Positions 44,396 to 54,957 of a DNA stretch of 64,000 bases are shown here, one piece after another (the first letter of the stretch is position 1; each line of letters begins with the position of its first letter). This stretch comes from Smallanthus sonchifolius (taxonomy: Eukaryota; Streptophyta; Magnoliopsida; Asterales; Asteraceae): positions 744,001 to 808,000 of the forward strand of contig JAKNSE010000037.1 of assembly GCA_023525975.1 (NCBI GenBank). Direction: 5' to 3'. The notes under the pieces are model-generated. The model was given only the letters and a program-made list of their open reading frames with translations, was not told where the DNA came from and ran no database searches. A program made the translations under genes and the position numbers.

Positions 44396-44647
44396 TCATC
44401 TGAACTCAAAACGGATGCGCAGTCATCAGAACTCAAAACGGATGCACTTAAAAATATGGAAATACTAAAATTGCTCAAGCTAAATTTTTCGAAACTCAGT
44501 GGATCCTATAAATATGTTTCTGAAAATTTAAGATGGTTATGTTGGCACGGATTCCATTTAAGAACTATACCCTCCGACTTATACATGGGAAACTTGGTGG
44601 CTATTGATATGAGCCATAGCAACTTGGATGTATTTGAACCCCCTATG
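44396..44647 (+). CDS. TNL exon 4 (start of LRR region)
   Basis: 84 codons, from TTTTGCAG to GTATTGAG. It begins with two copies of SSELKTDA (a 24-bp tandem duplication at about 44396-44443), then the TNL segment LKLLKLNFSKLSGSYKY...LRWLCWHGF and IPSDLYMGNLVAIDMSHSNL, the first leucine-rich repeats. Phase 0. Confidence 0.88.
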
Positions 44648-44741
44648 GTATTGAGTTTAATATCTTCTTTTTGTTGCTTCTTGATTTTTAATAATCCTTA
44701 TGAAACCATAGGTGCTAAAACATTTATAACTTATGCCACAG

Positions 44742-46146
44742 GTTCTTCAATCATTGCAGATTCTTAATCTTAAAGACTCGCACGATCTAATCGAAATCCG
44801 CAACATCTCCAGGATCCCTCATCTTGAGACTTTAATTCTTTGGAACTGTTACAGTTTGGTTAATGTTTGTAAAACCATTGGTGACCTTACAAGTCTTTCC
44901 TTGTTGAACATGACAGGTTGTAAAAGCCTTTGCAATAGGGAGCAAATGAATCCATTAGTAGCTTCTACTTCTGGTGGAGTTATTACAAAACAACCTACTT
45001 TTTCCTTCCCATTTTCATTGCATCAGTTATTCCTCAAAGACTGCAATCTTGAATGTACTGATTCTTTTCCTTTGAGTTTTGTTGTTCAACCATATTTGCA
45101 ATACTTGAATTTATGCAACAGTCTATTTGATTCCTTGCCTTGCTATAATCATCTTGAAAACCTTCGGGTTCTTGACCTGAGTTTTTGCTCTAGACTCAAA
45201 CACCTTCTATGTCTCCCTAGTACACTTGCAGAATTGTATATATATTACTGCGAGTTACTAGAAAAAATAACTTTCCAATCACATCGATTCCCTTTGCAAG
45301 AGTTCGGTTATGAAGGTTGTATTAACTTGTATGAAGTTGAAGGCTTTATTAAATTGGTACCAATAGCTAAACTAGATGAAACTGAATTGGGACACATGAA
45401 GTGGCTAAAGGAATATCAAAACCATCAGGTGCGCCTTGTCGGTGATGATGAGCTCACTGTTCGCCGAAGTTGGCATATACAGGTTGGTTGTTTCTCTGTA
45501 AAATACATCATTAACATTGTGCAAACTAATCATACAGAATTATTGAGCCCTTTTGTTTGTATGGCACAGATGTTGTACGAATTCAATATTATGAGCACAT
45601 CTCTGCCAGATATAAAGGACCTAAACATGACATCTGAGCATAAATCAGAATCATCTTATTTGTCCTTTGATGTGCCTTCGTGTCCTAAAAATAAGAGGCT
45701 AACAGGAATTAATGTAACTTTCAAGTATTCAGTATCAGGTGATGATTGGGCTTGGTTTTGTAAAGTTAATACCACGAATGGTGTTGTTGATTTGCTTTAC
45801 AACCCTAAAGTCTTTGGCAAACCTGAATTTGGTGAAGTGTGTGTATGGTTAAGCTATTGGCCAATTGGAAGCAGATTGGACATTGGAGAGACAGTTAATG
45901 TCTCTATTGTTGTGATGAGCGGACTGGAGGTACATGAATGTGGCGTAAACCTTGTGTACTCTGATAAGGAAACCTTGGAAAATAACATGGGATGGTCAGA
46001 AATTGTGGGAGGAGATTTGTCTGGATTTGAACTAAGCACGGGAGCATACTATCTTTGTCGGCGTGATTTCTTTGAGTTAATGGAGGTTCGTAGATTGACA
46101 CCTGATTGGTTTAGGACTTTAGTTGGTAATGCCATTGACTGCACTG
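44742..46146 (+). CDS. TNL exons 5-6: LRRs and post-LRR C-JID-like domain
   Basis: Starts after GCCACAG with VLQSLQILNLKDSHDL. Leucine-rich repeats run to about 45330 (for example LETLILWNCYSL, LRVLDLSFCSRLKHL). After ~45570 comes a beta-rich domain (WAWFCKVN, VWLSYWPIG, HECGVNLVY) typical of the post-LRR (C-JID) region of TNLs, which helps recognise effectors. A likely 87-nt intron lies at 45483-45569 (GTTGGT...GGCACAG): it is in frame and has no stop, so both spliced and retained forms would keep the frame; splicing gives WHIQMLYEFN. The exon ends at GCACTG before GTATGT. Confidence 0.88.
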
Positions 46147-46240
46147 GTATGTTCCTCACTCATACAAGCTAGTTCTTTGTATTTAAATTTAAGCTGCAAA
46201 AATAGAAACTTTCTAGTATCTTTTCTTTTTTATGTTACAG

Positions 46241-46338
46241 AGGTAAGAGGATGGAGAAAGACCGGTAGACCAAAACAGGTGAATCCATCATTTACAGAGT
46301 TGAAAACTATTAGATGTATCATCCATGGTTCTCAATTG
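46241..46338 (+). CDS. TNL exon 7
   Basis: 98 nt between TTACAG and GTAAGT, phase 1 to 0. It reads EVRGWRKTGRPKQVNPSFTE, part of the C-terminal tail after C-JID. Confidence 0.75.
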
Positions 46339-46628
46339 GTAAGTATGATCTACAAATGTTTTTTTTTTCTGCTTCAAGTTGTTACAAGAATAAGATGAAG
46401 GGCCAAAATTGTTGTATTTTACCCTGCATTTGGTATAAGATGACATAACCTTTGTGATTTAATACACCTAGAGATTTTTAAATTTGATTGTCTAGTTTCT
46501 TCTATCCCTTCTTTTCAGTTTTACATTAGTTAACAAATAACAACCAGACCATGATGTTAATTTGGTTTTGATTAGTAACGATTTGGGCTTTGCTAATATG
46601 AGCTTTTCTGTTTATGATAAACAAACAG

Positions 46629-46897
46629 GAGGACATGTATGATAAACAGATAGGTGATAAAACTGTGTTTATACCAAGCTTGCTTGAGGGGGAAATGAAA
46701 TCTGGCACGGAGGTAAGTGAATAGTCTAGAAGATAAACGGAAGAGCTTAATGATTTGTTGTGTAAGAATTTGAGTCTCTTCCCTCATCTCAGGATATTCA
46801 TGACGGCGAGACGTTTTATGATTGCATATCTACTTTTGATGAAATCATGATAGAGGAATCTGATCCTTACTCACATGTAAGTATGACTTTTTTTTAA
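46629..46897 (+). CDS. TNL tail exons 8 and 9, copy 1
   Basis: Exon 8 is 46629-46712 (28 codons, starts EDMYDKQIGDKT; donor GTAAGT). Exon 9 is 46793-46876 (28 codons, starts DIHDGETFYD and ends ESDPYSH; donor-like GTAAGT). If exon 9 is not spliced it reads on six codons to a TAA at 46895-46897, giving a protein of about 1,148 residues. If it is spliced, the tail continues at 51272. The two exons are acidic and have no domain I recognise. They are homologous to 51477-51608 and 51680-51784. Confidence 0.65.
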
Positions 46898-46993
46898 GCA
46901 AAAGGGCCTAAGAAAGCATAAAATTTTGTTCTTCTAAAATAAGAGACCAGAAAACATCTTTTCACTTATTTGGACCTCCCCTCTCCCTCCCCC

Positions 46994-47062
46994 ACATCCG
47001 TGGCGTACCCACTAAAATACACCAAAATCCCATCCGTGGCGTACCCACTAAAATACACCAAA
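46994..47062. repeat. Tandem duplication of ~35 bp
   Basis: CCGTGGCGTACCCACTAAAA plus the following ACACCAAAATC occurs twice in direct contact. It lies in the interval between the two TNL tail copies and is non-coding. Confidence 0.85.
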
Positions 47063-47104
47063 ATCTAATCATGGATAAAATGGAATGCAATCTGAAGTAG
47101 TAGC

Positions 47105-47215
47105 AGAAATATAGTGTTAAGGAAATGAAAATTATATTAAAGAGCCAACTATCAGGATTTCAACTCAAGGACATCCTCCCATTATGCGGACTGACTAACC
47201 ACTAATCTAAGCATG
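47105..47215 (-). repeat. tRNA-like / possible SINE fragment
   Basis: On the minus strand TTAGTGGTTAGTCAGTC (A-box-like) is followed 25 bases later by TTGAGTTGAAATCC (B-box-like), with a T/A-rich tail. It resembles the tRNA-derived head of a plant SINE. There is no clear target duplication, so I hold this loosely. Confidence 0.3.
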
Positions 47216-47397
47216 TTTTGCTGTCTTAAAATAACTTTAAACCTATTTATTATGATATTTAGAATTGATATAAAGGTGAATGCTACACTTGGGTGACCTA
47301 AGTCCTTCCTTTTAAAAAGCACGATGCGCATAGATCCCCAAATGCGAGGCGAGAGCTTCACGTACGTGAGATGCTAGCATTCATATCTATATCTATA

Positions 47398-48161
47398 TCT
47401 ATACTATCTAATAAATAAACTAGGTTAAAATCCCGTATATTACACAGGTTGAATAAATATAATATTTTAGATTAAGTAATAAAAAAATTATTTTTTAAAA
47501 ACTCGTGTTTTACACGGGTTGAATAAACCCGTGGAATACAATATAATCTGTTAATACATACACTTCGTCAAAATATGACAGGAGATTTATTAATATAAAA
47601 ATTAGTATTTTATTTAAAAATATATTATTATTGAAAGATAGATGTGTATATAATAAGAGAGAGAGGCAGGAAAAAGATGATGAGAATGAATATGGAGGCG
47701 ACACGTGGCATGGAAAACCTTTATTTATTATATAGTATAGATATAGATGTTTTTTCATGCCACATGTCTTCTGCATATTCATTCTCATCATTTTTTTCCC
47801 GCCTCCCTCTTATTAAATACACCTCTATCTTTTAATAATAATATATTTTTAAAGAAAATATTAACTATACTAACAAAATACATTTATTTTAAATTATCCT
47901 TTATAATAAAAAAACTTTGAAATCTAATTATGTAACTTTTATTTTCAATCAAATTGTAAATGAAAGTAAAATTACATTAAATACTAATTAACGTATTTTC
48001 GAAACCCAATTATATATTAATGTTTACATATTTTGTATTTTCTTTTATATCCTTAGTATATTTAATACATTTTTACACCTGTAAATTATATACATAAAGA
48101 TTTAATAATTTTATGTATCGATATTTTTCACCCCGTGTGTATTACACCGGTTTTAAGCTAG
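47398..48161 (+). mobile_element. Helitron invaded by a related Helitron
   Basis: 5' end TCTATACTATCTAATAAATA after an A at 47397; 3' end with imperfect hairpin CCCCGTGTGTATTACACCGG (48131-48150) and CTAG (48158-48161) before T. After removing the inner element (47420-47741) the outer one is about 440 bp and resumes with CATGCCACATGTC, matching the 5' region of the inner copy. Confidence 0.75.
47420..47741 (-). mobile_element. Helitron (322 bp) nested in the opposite orientation
   Basis: On the minus strand it starts TCTATACTATATAATAAATA after an A, has CCACGTGTC nearby, and ends with an imperfect CCTGTGTAATATACGGG hairpin and CTAG before T. Insertion between A (47419) and T (47742) of a sister copy is the Helitron target preference. 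Confidence 0.78.
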
Positions 48162-48169
48162 TAATATTT

Positions 48170-48309
48170 TGTTGTGATGATGAGAAATAAAACTGAAATG
48201 AGAGAGAAATAATTGGGGGGAAAAGATTTTTGATTGATAACTCAAATAATGATTACAAAAATGCTTATATACTAGAAACTAAACAAAAGAAGCGAAAATA
48301 GCTATTACA
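48170..48309 (-). repeat. LTR of a copia element related to element D
   Basis: On the minus strand it starts TGTAATAGC and ends CATCATCACAACA, similar to the element D LTR. It follows an RNase H fragment, so it is the 3' LTR. Confidence 0.65.
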
Positions 48310-48349
48310 AACCAATCTAAGCTAACGTGGAAATGATAGCCGAATGTGG

Positions 48350-48665
48350 TTAACCAGTAAAACTCTTGGTGAATAAATCCGCAAGTTGATCGTAAGTACG
48401 CGTATGAGAAAGCAGAATCAAACCGGCCTGAAGCTTCTCACGGATAAAATGACAATGCAACTCAATATGCTTAGTGCGCTCATGAAAAACTAGATTCTTA
48501 GCGATGTGAATGGCCGTCTGACTGTCACACTTGAGAGGAACCAGAGTGAGGTTGGGAAGCTGAAACTCCATGAACAACCGAGTTAACCAAGCAAATTCCT
48601 GTGTGACCCGGCGAAGAGAGCGATACTCAGCTTCAGCGGAGCTAAGAGAACTAGTAACTTCGTGA
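48350..48665 (-). pseudogene. pol: copia RNase H fragment
   Basis: The minus strand reads LSSAEAEYRSLRRVTQEFAWL, KCDSQTAIHIAKNLVFHERTKHIEL and ADLFTKSFTG, the last third of copia Pol. Everything upstream is missing: at about 48670 it abuts, in opposite orientation, a gypsy gag region. Confidence 0.85.
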
Positions 48666-48669
48666 CAGG

Positions 48670-50284
48670 TGGTATTAGAGCGAGGTCGATTCGTCGGGAT
48701 GGAGACTGATCCGAGCAAGATTGATGTGGACTTGGGGAACGTTGCACTCGAGGAAGAGAAGCATGGTCGAGATGCGACTCGACATGGAGCTGGAAAGAAA
48801 GGTAGGAGCCGTTCCAAGGATGGGGCCTTGTAAAAACGTTTTGGTGATATGGAGAATGCAATGATCGGGCTAGGCCTACAAGTCAATGACACGCTTGAAC
48901 AATTGGATTCGATGGGAAACGAGTTCTTGGGACTGAGCGAAAACTTGAAGGTTGCCATCCAAGTATTTCGTAGCAAGATAACGGTGATGGTTAAAGAGAT
49001 CACCAAGCTACGTCGAGACATGGATGAGTTGTCAGAGAAGCCCCGTTGAGACATGGATGAGATGTCTTAAGACTGCCATAGAAGCCTGATCGGGTTAGAG
49101 GCCAATGTGAATGAGTGTGGCAAGGCCTTGGTTAACGTAAGTGGGAACGTTAGCCCATGGAGCATCTCCACGTGTCAAAGTCCCTAAACCAAGCCTGTTT
49201 GAAGGAAAACGTGAAGCGCGAGCTGTTGACGACTATCTTTGGGAAATAGAGCGATACTTCGAGGGGGTTGGCATTATGGATGACGCGACAAAGATCACGA
49301 CGGCTACAATGTACTTAAAGGATTTCACGGCTTTATGGTGGCGACGTAGAAATGGGGAAGTCAAACGAGGTACGTATACAATCAAAACTTTGGCTGAATT
49401 TGTTCGAGTTCTTAAAAGGAAATTCTATCTGGTTAATGCACTGCATGAAGTAAGGGGCCAGTTAAGAAAGCTCCAGCATCATGGTTGATCCAAGAGTATG
49501 TGAATGAGTTCAACACACTAACTCCTGCGATTCCTGACCTTTCGGATGAGGTCCCTATTCTATTACCTCGATGGGTTACAACCAGCGCAAAGACTGAATT
49601 GGAGCATCGCAATGTTAAAAACTTAGCTTCAGCCGCTGCCGCCGCTGAAAGATTAGTAGACTTGATGGAAGAACGCCCACATAAACCCATGATTGAAAGT
49701 AACAAGGAACACGGCATGTAACACCACGAACCAAGATGAAGGGTGTTTCATCTGTGGGGTTCGAGGGCATATAACACGATTCTGTCCGAATAAGGCCAAC
49801 TTACACGCAAAGATGGTTGCCCAGGAAGATGGTTGGGACGATGAGCATGAGGAACGACTAGGGCGGTGCAGCTCATCAACACCATGGGAAAATCGGGGTC
49901 TGGAGTGGCGAATAGGAAAGCTGCGAACCCGAAGGCGAAGGGTAAGGGGCGCTCGAGGGAACCTAGGAAGGGGGCCAAGACCAAAGCAATTGGGGAATTG
50001 CTGGATGTTAAATGCAACGGATGCACGGGTTAAACCAACATGTTGGGGCTAAGGGTGAAGCCATGAACCTCAGGGTTAAGTCGACGGGACATCATTATCT
50101 ATGCGTAAAAGTAAACAGAGTGCAAACGAGAGCCTTAGTTGATACAGGGGCGAGCCATAACTTTGTCTCAAAAGAGGAAGCTACGAGACTTGGGCTCAAG
50201 AAGACAAAGGAGTTGGCATGGATCAAGGCCGCACACGGGGACACTAAGCTAATCGATGGGATGGTTGAAGGTGTCACGTAACTG
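48670..50284 (+). pseudogene. gag: Ty3/gypsy gag-protease fragment
   Basis: Begins with a primer-site-like TGGTATTAGAGC (48670). Then come a coiled-coil start (48849-49049), the retrotransposon gag core (49141-49488; YFEGVGIMDDATKI, LWWRRRNGEV, FKRKFYLVNALHE-type end), a CX2CX4HX4C knuckle after a frameshift (CFICGVRGHITRFC, about 49745) and an aspartic protease (50012-50280) with ALVDTGASHNFVS. RT and integrase are absent. Several frameshifts make it a relic. Confidence 0.8.
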
Positions 50285-50330
50285 GTATCAGAGTCGCACG
50301 CAAGTCAAATAAGTAACTCTGTGACACGTA

Positions 50331-50504
50331 GCTCTGATACCATCTAAACTGATATTGTATTACTGAAAGTGTAGAATGTGCGTCTTTAGAAGTGAGGGGA
50401 CACCTCTACTTATAGAGGTGAAAGCCCCTAAAGACAAGGCCATAGGCCTGACTGAATGGACTAATTACAATTGGGCCTAAACTAACATATATTTATACTT
50501 AACA
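50331..50504 (-). repeat. Short LTR (~155 bp) with primer-binding site
   Basis: The minus strand has TGTTAAGTATAAATATATG at the start (50504) and TACAATATCA at the end (50350), followed by TGGTATCAGAGC at 50331-50342. The palindrome-like CACCTCTACTTATAGAGGTG lies inside (about 50401). It is a separate LTR end, probably of a small or TRIM-like element; the partner LTR is not found. Confidence 0.55.
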
Positions 50505-50718
50505 GTCGAAATGATGGAAAATCAATTTACTCTACTACTTTCCCATTTAATTTATTTGTTCTCAATGTCTCATCTTTGTTATTGTTTTTGTTATTATTAT
50601 GAAATCTTCAACCAAACTTGATTTCCATTGAACTGTAATTGATTTAAATATACAAAGAAGGTCCTAAAATAGTGGATTGAATACAACAAAATCGGAAGAC
50701 TTATTCTATCACTATTGA

Positions 50719-51168
50719 GAGGGTGTTTGGGATTGCGTTGGAAAACTGCTTATTGACTTATTATTGGCTTTTTTAAAAGTCAATAAGCTAAAAAAAGTGT
50801 TTGGCAAACATAAAAGCACTTTTTGTTTTAAATTTTTGATAAAGCTAAAAAGTTGTTTTTTAAGAAGCCACAAATTCCTGGCTTTTCAAATGGCTTTTGG
50901 TTTTTGCAATAAAATATTACCAATCTACCCCTAACAATTTCTAACAAATACATATATATCATTATATATGTCATCGATCATTAACCCTAGAGAGAATAAT
51001 TTCAATCATAGGTATTCGCTTCATCCTCTTCGCACCTTACTGGCTTTTCACACCACAAAAGCTAATCCAAACACTTTTTTAAAAACTACTTTTCAAAAAG
51101 TCATAAGCTAATAAGCACTTTTAACAAAAAACACTTTTGGAGTTAAATAAGCAATCCTAAACACCCTC
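50719..51168. mobile_element. Tourist-like (PIF/Harbinger) MITE
   Basis: 450 bp with terminal inverted repeats GAGGGTGTTTGGGATTGC and GAGGGTGTTTAGGATTGC (inverse), flanked by TGA on both sides, close to the usual TWA duplication. Inner sequence also has inverted GCTTATTGACTT-type pieces. Non-coding. Confidence 0.8.
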
Positions 51169-51271
51169 TGAATACAAAATTCAAATTTAATATTTATACA
51201 ATATACAAAATGTTGGAGGGAACTAAGTAAACCCGGTGAACCGGGTTATACGTTAATAATTATTTCTTCAG

Positions 51272-51784
51272 GAACAAAAGGAGAGTTACAACCTAGAGAG
51301 TGAGGGCATGCCTAAAGCATTTGTCTCTGATGAGATTAAGGGGCCTGATTCACCCCCACATGGGGAGGGACTTAAATCGGTGGTTACAAATAAACTTAGT
51401 TATGTTAACTTGGTTTTGATTAATAACAATCTGAGCTTTGCTGATGTGGGCTTTTGTGTTTACGATAAACAAATAGGAGGACGTTTACAAGATCGCAGAG
51501 ACGTCCAAATCATCTATTGGTGATAAGACTGTGGCGTCCACATCAAGCTTGCTTGAGGGGGGCATGAAATCTGGCACTAGACCTGAATTACTTGATGAAA
51601 CAATGAAGGTAATTGAATATATAAATGATAGGGCATAATGTTTTAGTTATGTTTTAAATTAATTCTCCCCTGAACTCAGGAAATTTTTGACAACAAGTAC
51701 AAGTCTGGTGAGACAGTTGGCGATTTCATATCTTCTGATGATATAATGATGAAGGAATCTGATCCGTACTCACATGGAAGGTAA
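51272..51784 (+). CDS. TNL tail exons, copy 2 (three blocks)
   Basis: Block 1 starts at 51272 after TTTCTTCAG (EQKESYNLESEG..., to about 51375, donor unclear). Block 2 is 51477-51608 (44 codons, EDVYKIAETSK..., donor GTAATT). Block 3 is 51680-51784 (EIFDNKYKSGET... ESDPYSHGR then TAA at 51782-51784). Blocks 2 and 3, and the intron before block 2, match 46530-46876, so the tail was duplicated. If exon 9 splices to 51272 (phase 0 to 0) the receptor gains this second tail. Otherwise this is a remnant of a neighbouring gene copy. Confidence 0.55.
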
Positions 51785-52065
51785 ACCATGATTTCATTAT
51801 TTGTTTTACTATTGGAATTCCGTTCGTAATTCGTCATTAATTATATTTAATTTATAAAATACAATTTTTAAATTTCCTGGAACAAAAAAAGAACTATAAA
51901 TTACAGAAAATTAAAAATTATAAAAATGTACAAATAAAACAAAGTGTACTGTTCATCGAATAAGTTTTAAATTAGAATAATGTTAAATTTAAAAGGTATT
52001 CATACAAAATATATAACTATGAAAAATCTAGCTAAGGAGGATGGATGTCAATCTTGGTTGTTTTC

Positions 52066-52764
52066 TTAACGGACTTTCATGTTCTGTTCGATTCGTTTCA
52101 CCTTTTCCCGCTCATCCTCCAAATGCTTCCGTAGCCTCTCCACCTCCGCGTCCCATTCCCAGTCTCTTGCTTCCATCGCTTCCCAATTTTTCTTTTAAGA
52201 CGACAACCTACAAACATGAAACAAAGGATTAAAATATCGACATACATCCTCATTACGATGAGGAGTGTAAGATCTCCCGGTGCTTGAAGTACATGGCCAA
52301 GTCATGGTGGAATATGGTTGTCCCAAAATTGATGATGTCCCTTCTTCTTGCCTCAAATACTCACCTTCAACACTTGTGGGTCATCAACACGTACGTGTAG
52401 GGATTCGTATTAAGCATATTTTTCATGGATCCCGGTGATACCTCTCAAACTGCTTACTAAAAAAAATTAAAATGTTAGTTTATAAACAATTGGACAGCAT
52501 AACCGCTATAAATATAAAATATCCACTATGAATAATAAAGTTTTAACTAAAATATATTCTAAGGTCTACCTAGTAACAACCACTACCACTAAACAATAAG
52601 TAATATATCATATATAGAATATTATTGCTTTAAATAAAAAAAACATATCAACGATTCTTGCGCCTTCGCATTTGGAAATAACGATTCAGACACGTCGACC
52701 TCTTTGTGTACGTCCTCCCAAAAAGCTCGCCCATCTTTGATTCTTGTCCATGCTCCTAGATCTA
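52066..52764 (-). pseudogene. CACTA (En/Spm) transposon protein remnant, Transposase_24-like
   Basis: On the minus strand, 52195-52066 encodes a coiled-coil end (DAEVERLRKHLEDEREKVKR, then a stop), the standard C-terminus of plant CACTA ORF1-type proteins. A second piece at 52764-52648 reads ESKMGELFGRTYTKRS, matching the ...ELF..THTK... motif of the Transposase_24 domain. The part between is not open. No CACTA terminal repeats are seen. The stretches 51785-52065 and 52765-52960 hold nothing else I recognise. Confidence 0.6.
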
Positions 52765-52974
52765 CAACAAAAGGTTAACTTGTTAATTATAAAAGACTTT
52801 CAAATGTTGGAGAAATTTATAACGAAAACCTACAAAGTTCCTTCGATGTTGTGACATGCTTATCAAACCCACTGAGACGACTACGGACCATACTGGGTGC
52901 TACGATTCTTGCAAAAAAAATTGTTATAATCATAATAATTATTATTATAATATGGGCATTGTTTGCGTTAGTAG

Positions 52975-53310
52975 GTCCACAAACCCACAATAGTCATTTT
53001 GGGCTTCATGATCCATGTGCATGATTACTAATTTACTATACATCATTGGGCGTTGATGTGCTTTCCCATTTGTTAGTGGGTTGTTTAGGCTATACAAACC
53101 CATAATAGGTCATAACAAGCTATTTGGGCCTCGTGATCCATGTGTATGATTATTGTACATTATTGGGCTTTGATGGTCCTTGCATGTGTTTGTGGGCTCT
53201 TTAGGTACACAACCCCACAACATGGCGTAATAAGTCATGGCAAGCCACTTCGGGCCTCATGATCAATGTGCGTGATTACTTTACACTATTAGGCCTCGTG
53301 ATCAATGTTC
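52975..53310. repeat. Tandem repeat, unit ~125 bp, about 2.5 copies
   Basis: GGGC(T/C)TC(A/G)TGATC(C/A)ATGTG recurs at 53001, 53126 and 53252, followed each time by a TGATTA...ATTGGGC-like stretch and a ...ACAAACCCACAA-like stretch. A short fourth start lies at about 53290. Non-coding. Confidence 0.7.
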
Positions 53311-53470
53311 GGGTTATGGACATGGCCATGGTTCGGGTCATGGGTTAGGGCATGATTCGGGTCATGGTTCGGGTCTTGGGTTGGGGCGTGGGACGGGCCA
53401 TGGGTCCGGGGATGGTTCAGGACATGGTTTGGGTCATGGATCGGGCCGTGATTAGAGTCATGGTTCGTGT
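53296..53470. repeat. 12-bp minisatellite (GGTTCGGGTCAT-type), about 13 copies
   Basis: Degenerate 12-bp repeats built on ATGGTTCGGGTC; visible as repeated ...CATGGTTCGGGTCATGGGTTAG... steps. GC-rich compared with its surroundings. The next stretch, 53471-54600, has paired AT-rich segments with CATTCC/GGAATG motifs (53480-53660) but no gene. Confidence 0.8.
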
Positions 53471-54619
53471 CGTTAATTAAACAAAATCATTCCAATCCTT
53501 GAAGGAATGAAAAATAAAAAAACATCACTCCCTCAAGGAATGAAAATTGTTAGAAGGGAAAGAATCACATTATTTATGTAATGGTCCATTCTATTCTTAT
53601 GTGATATTACCGAACATGTTTTTTTAATTCCATCGTAATGACACATTCCATTCCACCATACATTCATGCATACCAAACACTACGTAAAAGTTATTTCGAG
53701 TCTTTAATGAAGATAGGGGAGTGTTTAGGGAAGAATTGAGATGCCCTGTAGTAGGGATGTTTACGGTTTGGTTCAATCGATTTTCACAAGATTTTTTGGT
53801 TAAATTGTTAACTACGATATTAGAAAACGACAAACTAAACTGGCTTAGTTGGTTGGGTCGCATGCACTGCACGGTTTTAACCGTTTGAACTAATTTTTTC
53901 TTTTTTTTAAAGCGTTTAGTTCGTATTAAGTTCATATAATGATAAAGATTATTCACTAATATAGTACATATACATAATTACATATTCTCAAAACAGAAAA
54001 ATATATATAATATCAAATGGTAAAACGTTTGGTTCAGTTTACATGGTCGGTACCAAGTTCCAAACCGTGATGCCAATCATAAAGTCGCACTCATAACTCT
54101 ATATAAATTCTGTTCGTGAGGAGATTTTTAAATATATAAATTCTGTTCATTAAATCCATATTTAGTATGTTTAATTTAGCCCTTAATCTCGTCTTCATAA
54201 TCGAATCACCCACATCAATCAATAATCCATCCACCCAATTGTTGAATCAAAGGTATAATCTTTACTGTTTATGTGTGTTTCAATACTGGCATTTGTGCAT
54301 TGAAACTGTATACGTTTCAAACCACGCGACTTGCTCAGGCTATGCGATTCAGTTGGTTTCAATGGTTTATAAACACCCTACCCTCTACTGCTTCTAAGAG
54401 AAAATAATTTTGGTAAATTATATCCTTCGAGCAGCTATCCACTTAATATATAAATATTTGTGTTGGCAAGAAGGGTCATCTAGTCCTATATCATTCTAAT
54501 GTGTGCACTTTTGCACTATAGAATAGCTTCCGTTTGAGAAAAACACTTGTACTTTTCCTTTCCTTAGTTATTCTGTATACATAGGCATAATAAGCCATTT
54601 TTCTCATCTACTCCTCTAT

Positions 54620-54719
54620 CCCTAGCCCTGGAACACCTCTCCCCTCAAGACTACCTCAAATCACTCGTCGGGGCACACTGTCGTAAGCGTTTTCAAGGTC
54701 AATGAACACCATATGTAAG
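54620..54719 (-). pseudogene. LINE reverse-transcriptase fragment
   Basis: The minus strand from 54719 reads LHMVFIDLENAYDSVPR, the RT palm motif of non-LTR elements, then a degenerate REV-type segment (RVI*GSLEGRGVPG). It is only ~35 codons, with a stop. Clade (RTE-like) is a guess. Confidence 0.7.
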
Positions 54720-54957
54720 CACCGCTTCCTCTCCCTATACTTAATTCATAGTTCGATTCGGCCGGTTCAATCGGGTTTTTTTTGGCAAACCGACGGTTTG
54801 ACGGTTTTCTATAAATGTAAACCAAGCCCCTGACGATTTGCTGTTGGAGTGTAGGCTTAGGCCAGAAAGGGGGTAAGGGGTCCGACCGGCCCTAAGCCCT
54901 AATCAGGCACAGTTTGTTTGGTCACCATTCAACTTGGGTTTTTGTTTTTAAATAATT

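Noticed and set aside
45854..46101. Minus-strand frames inside TNL exon 6
   Set aside because: They are antisense to a clear coding exon and have no domain.
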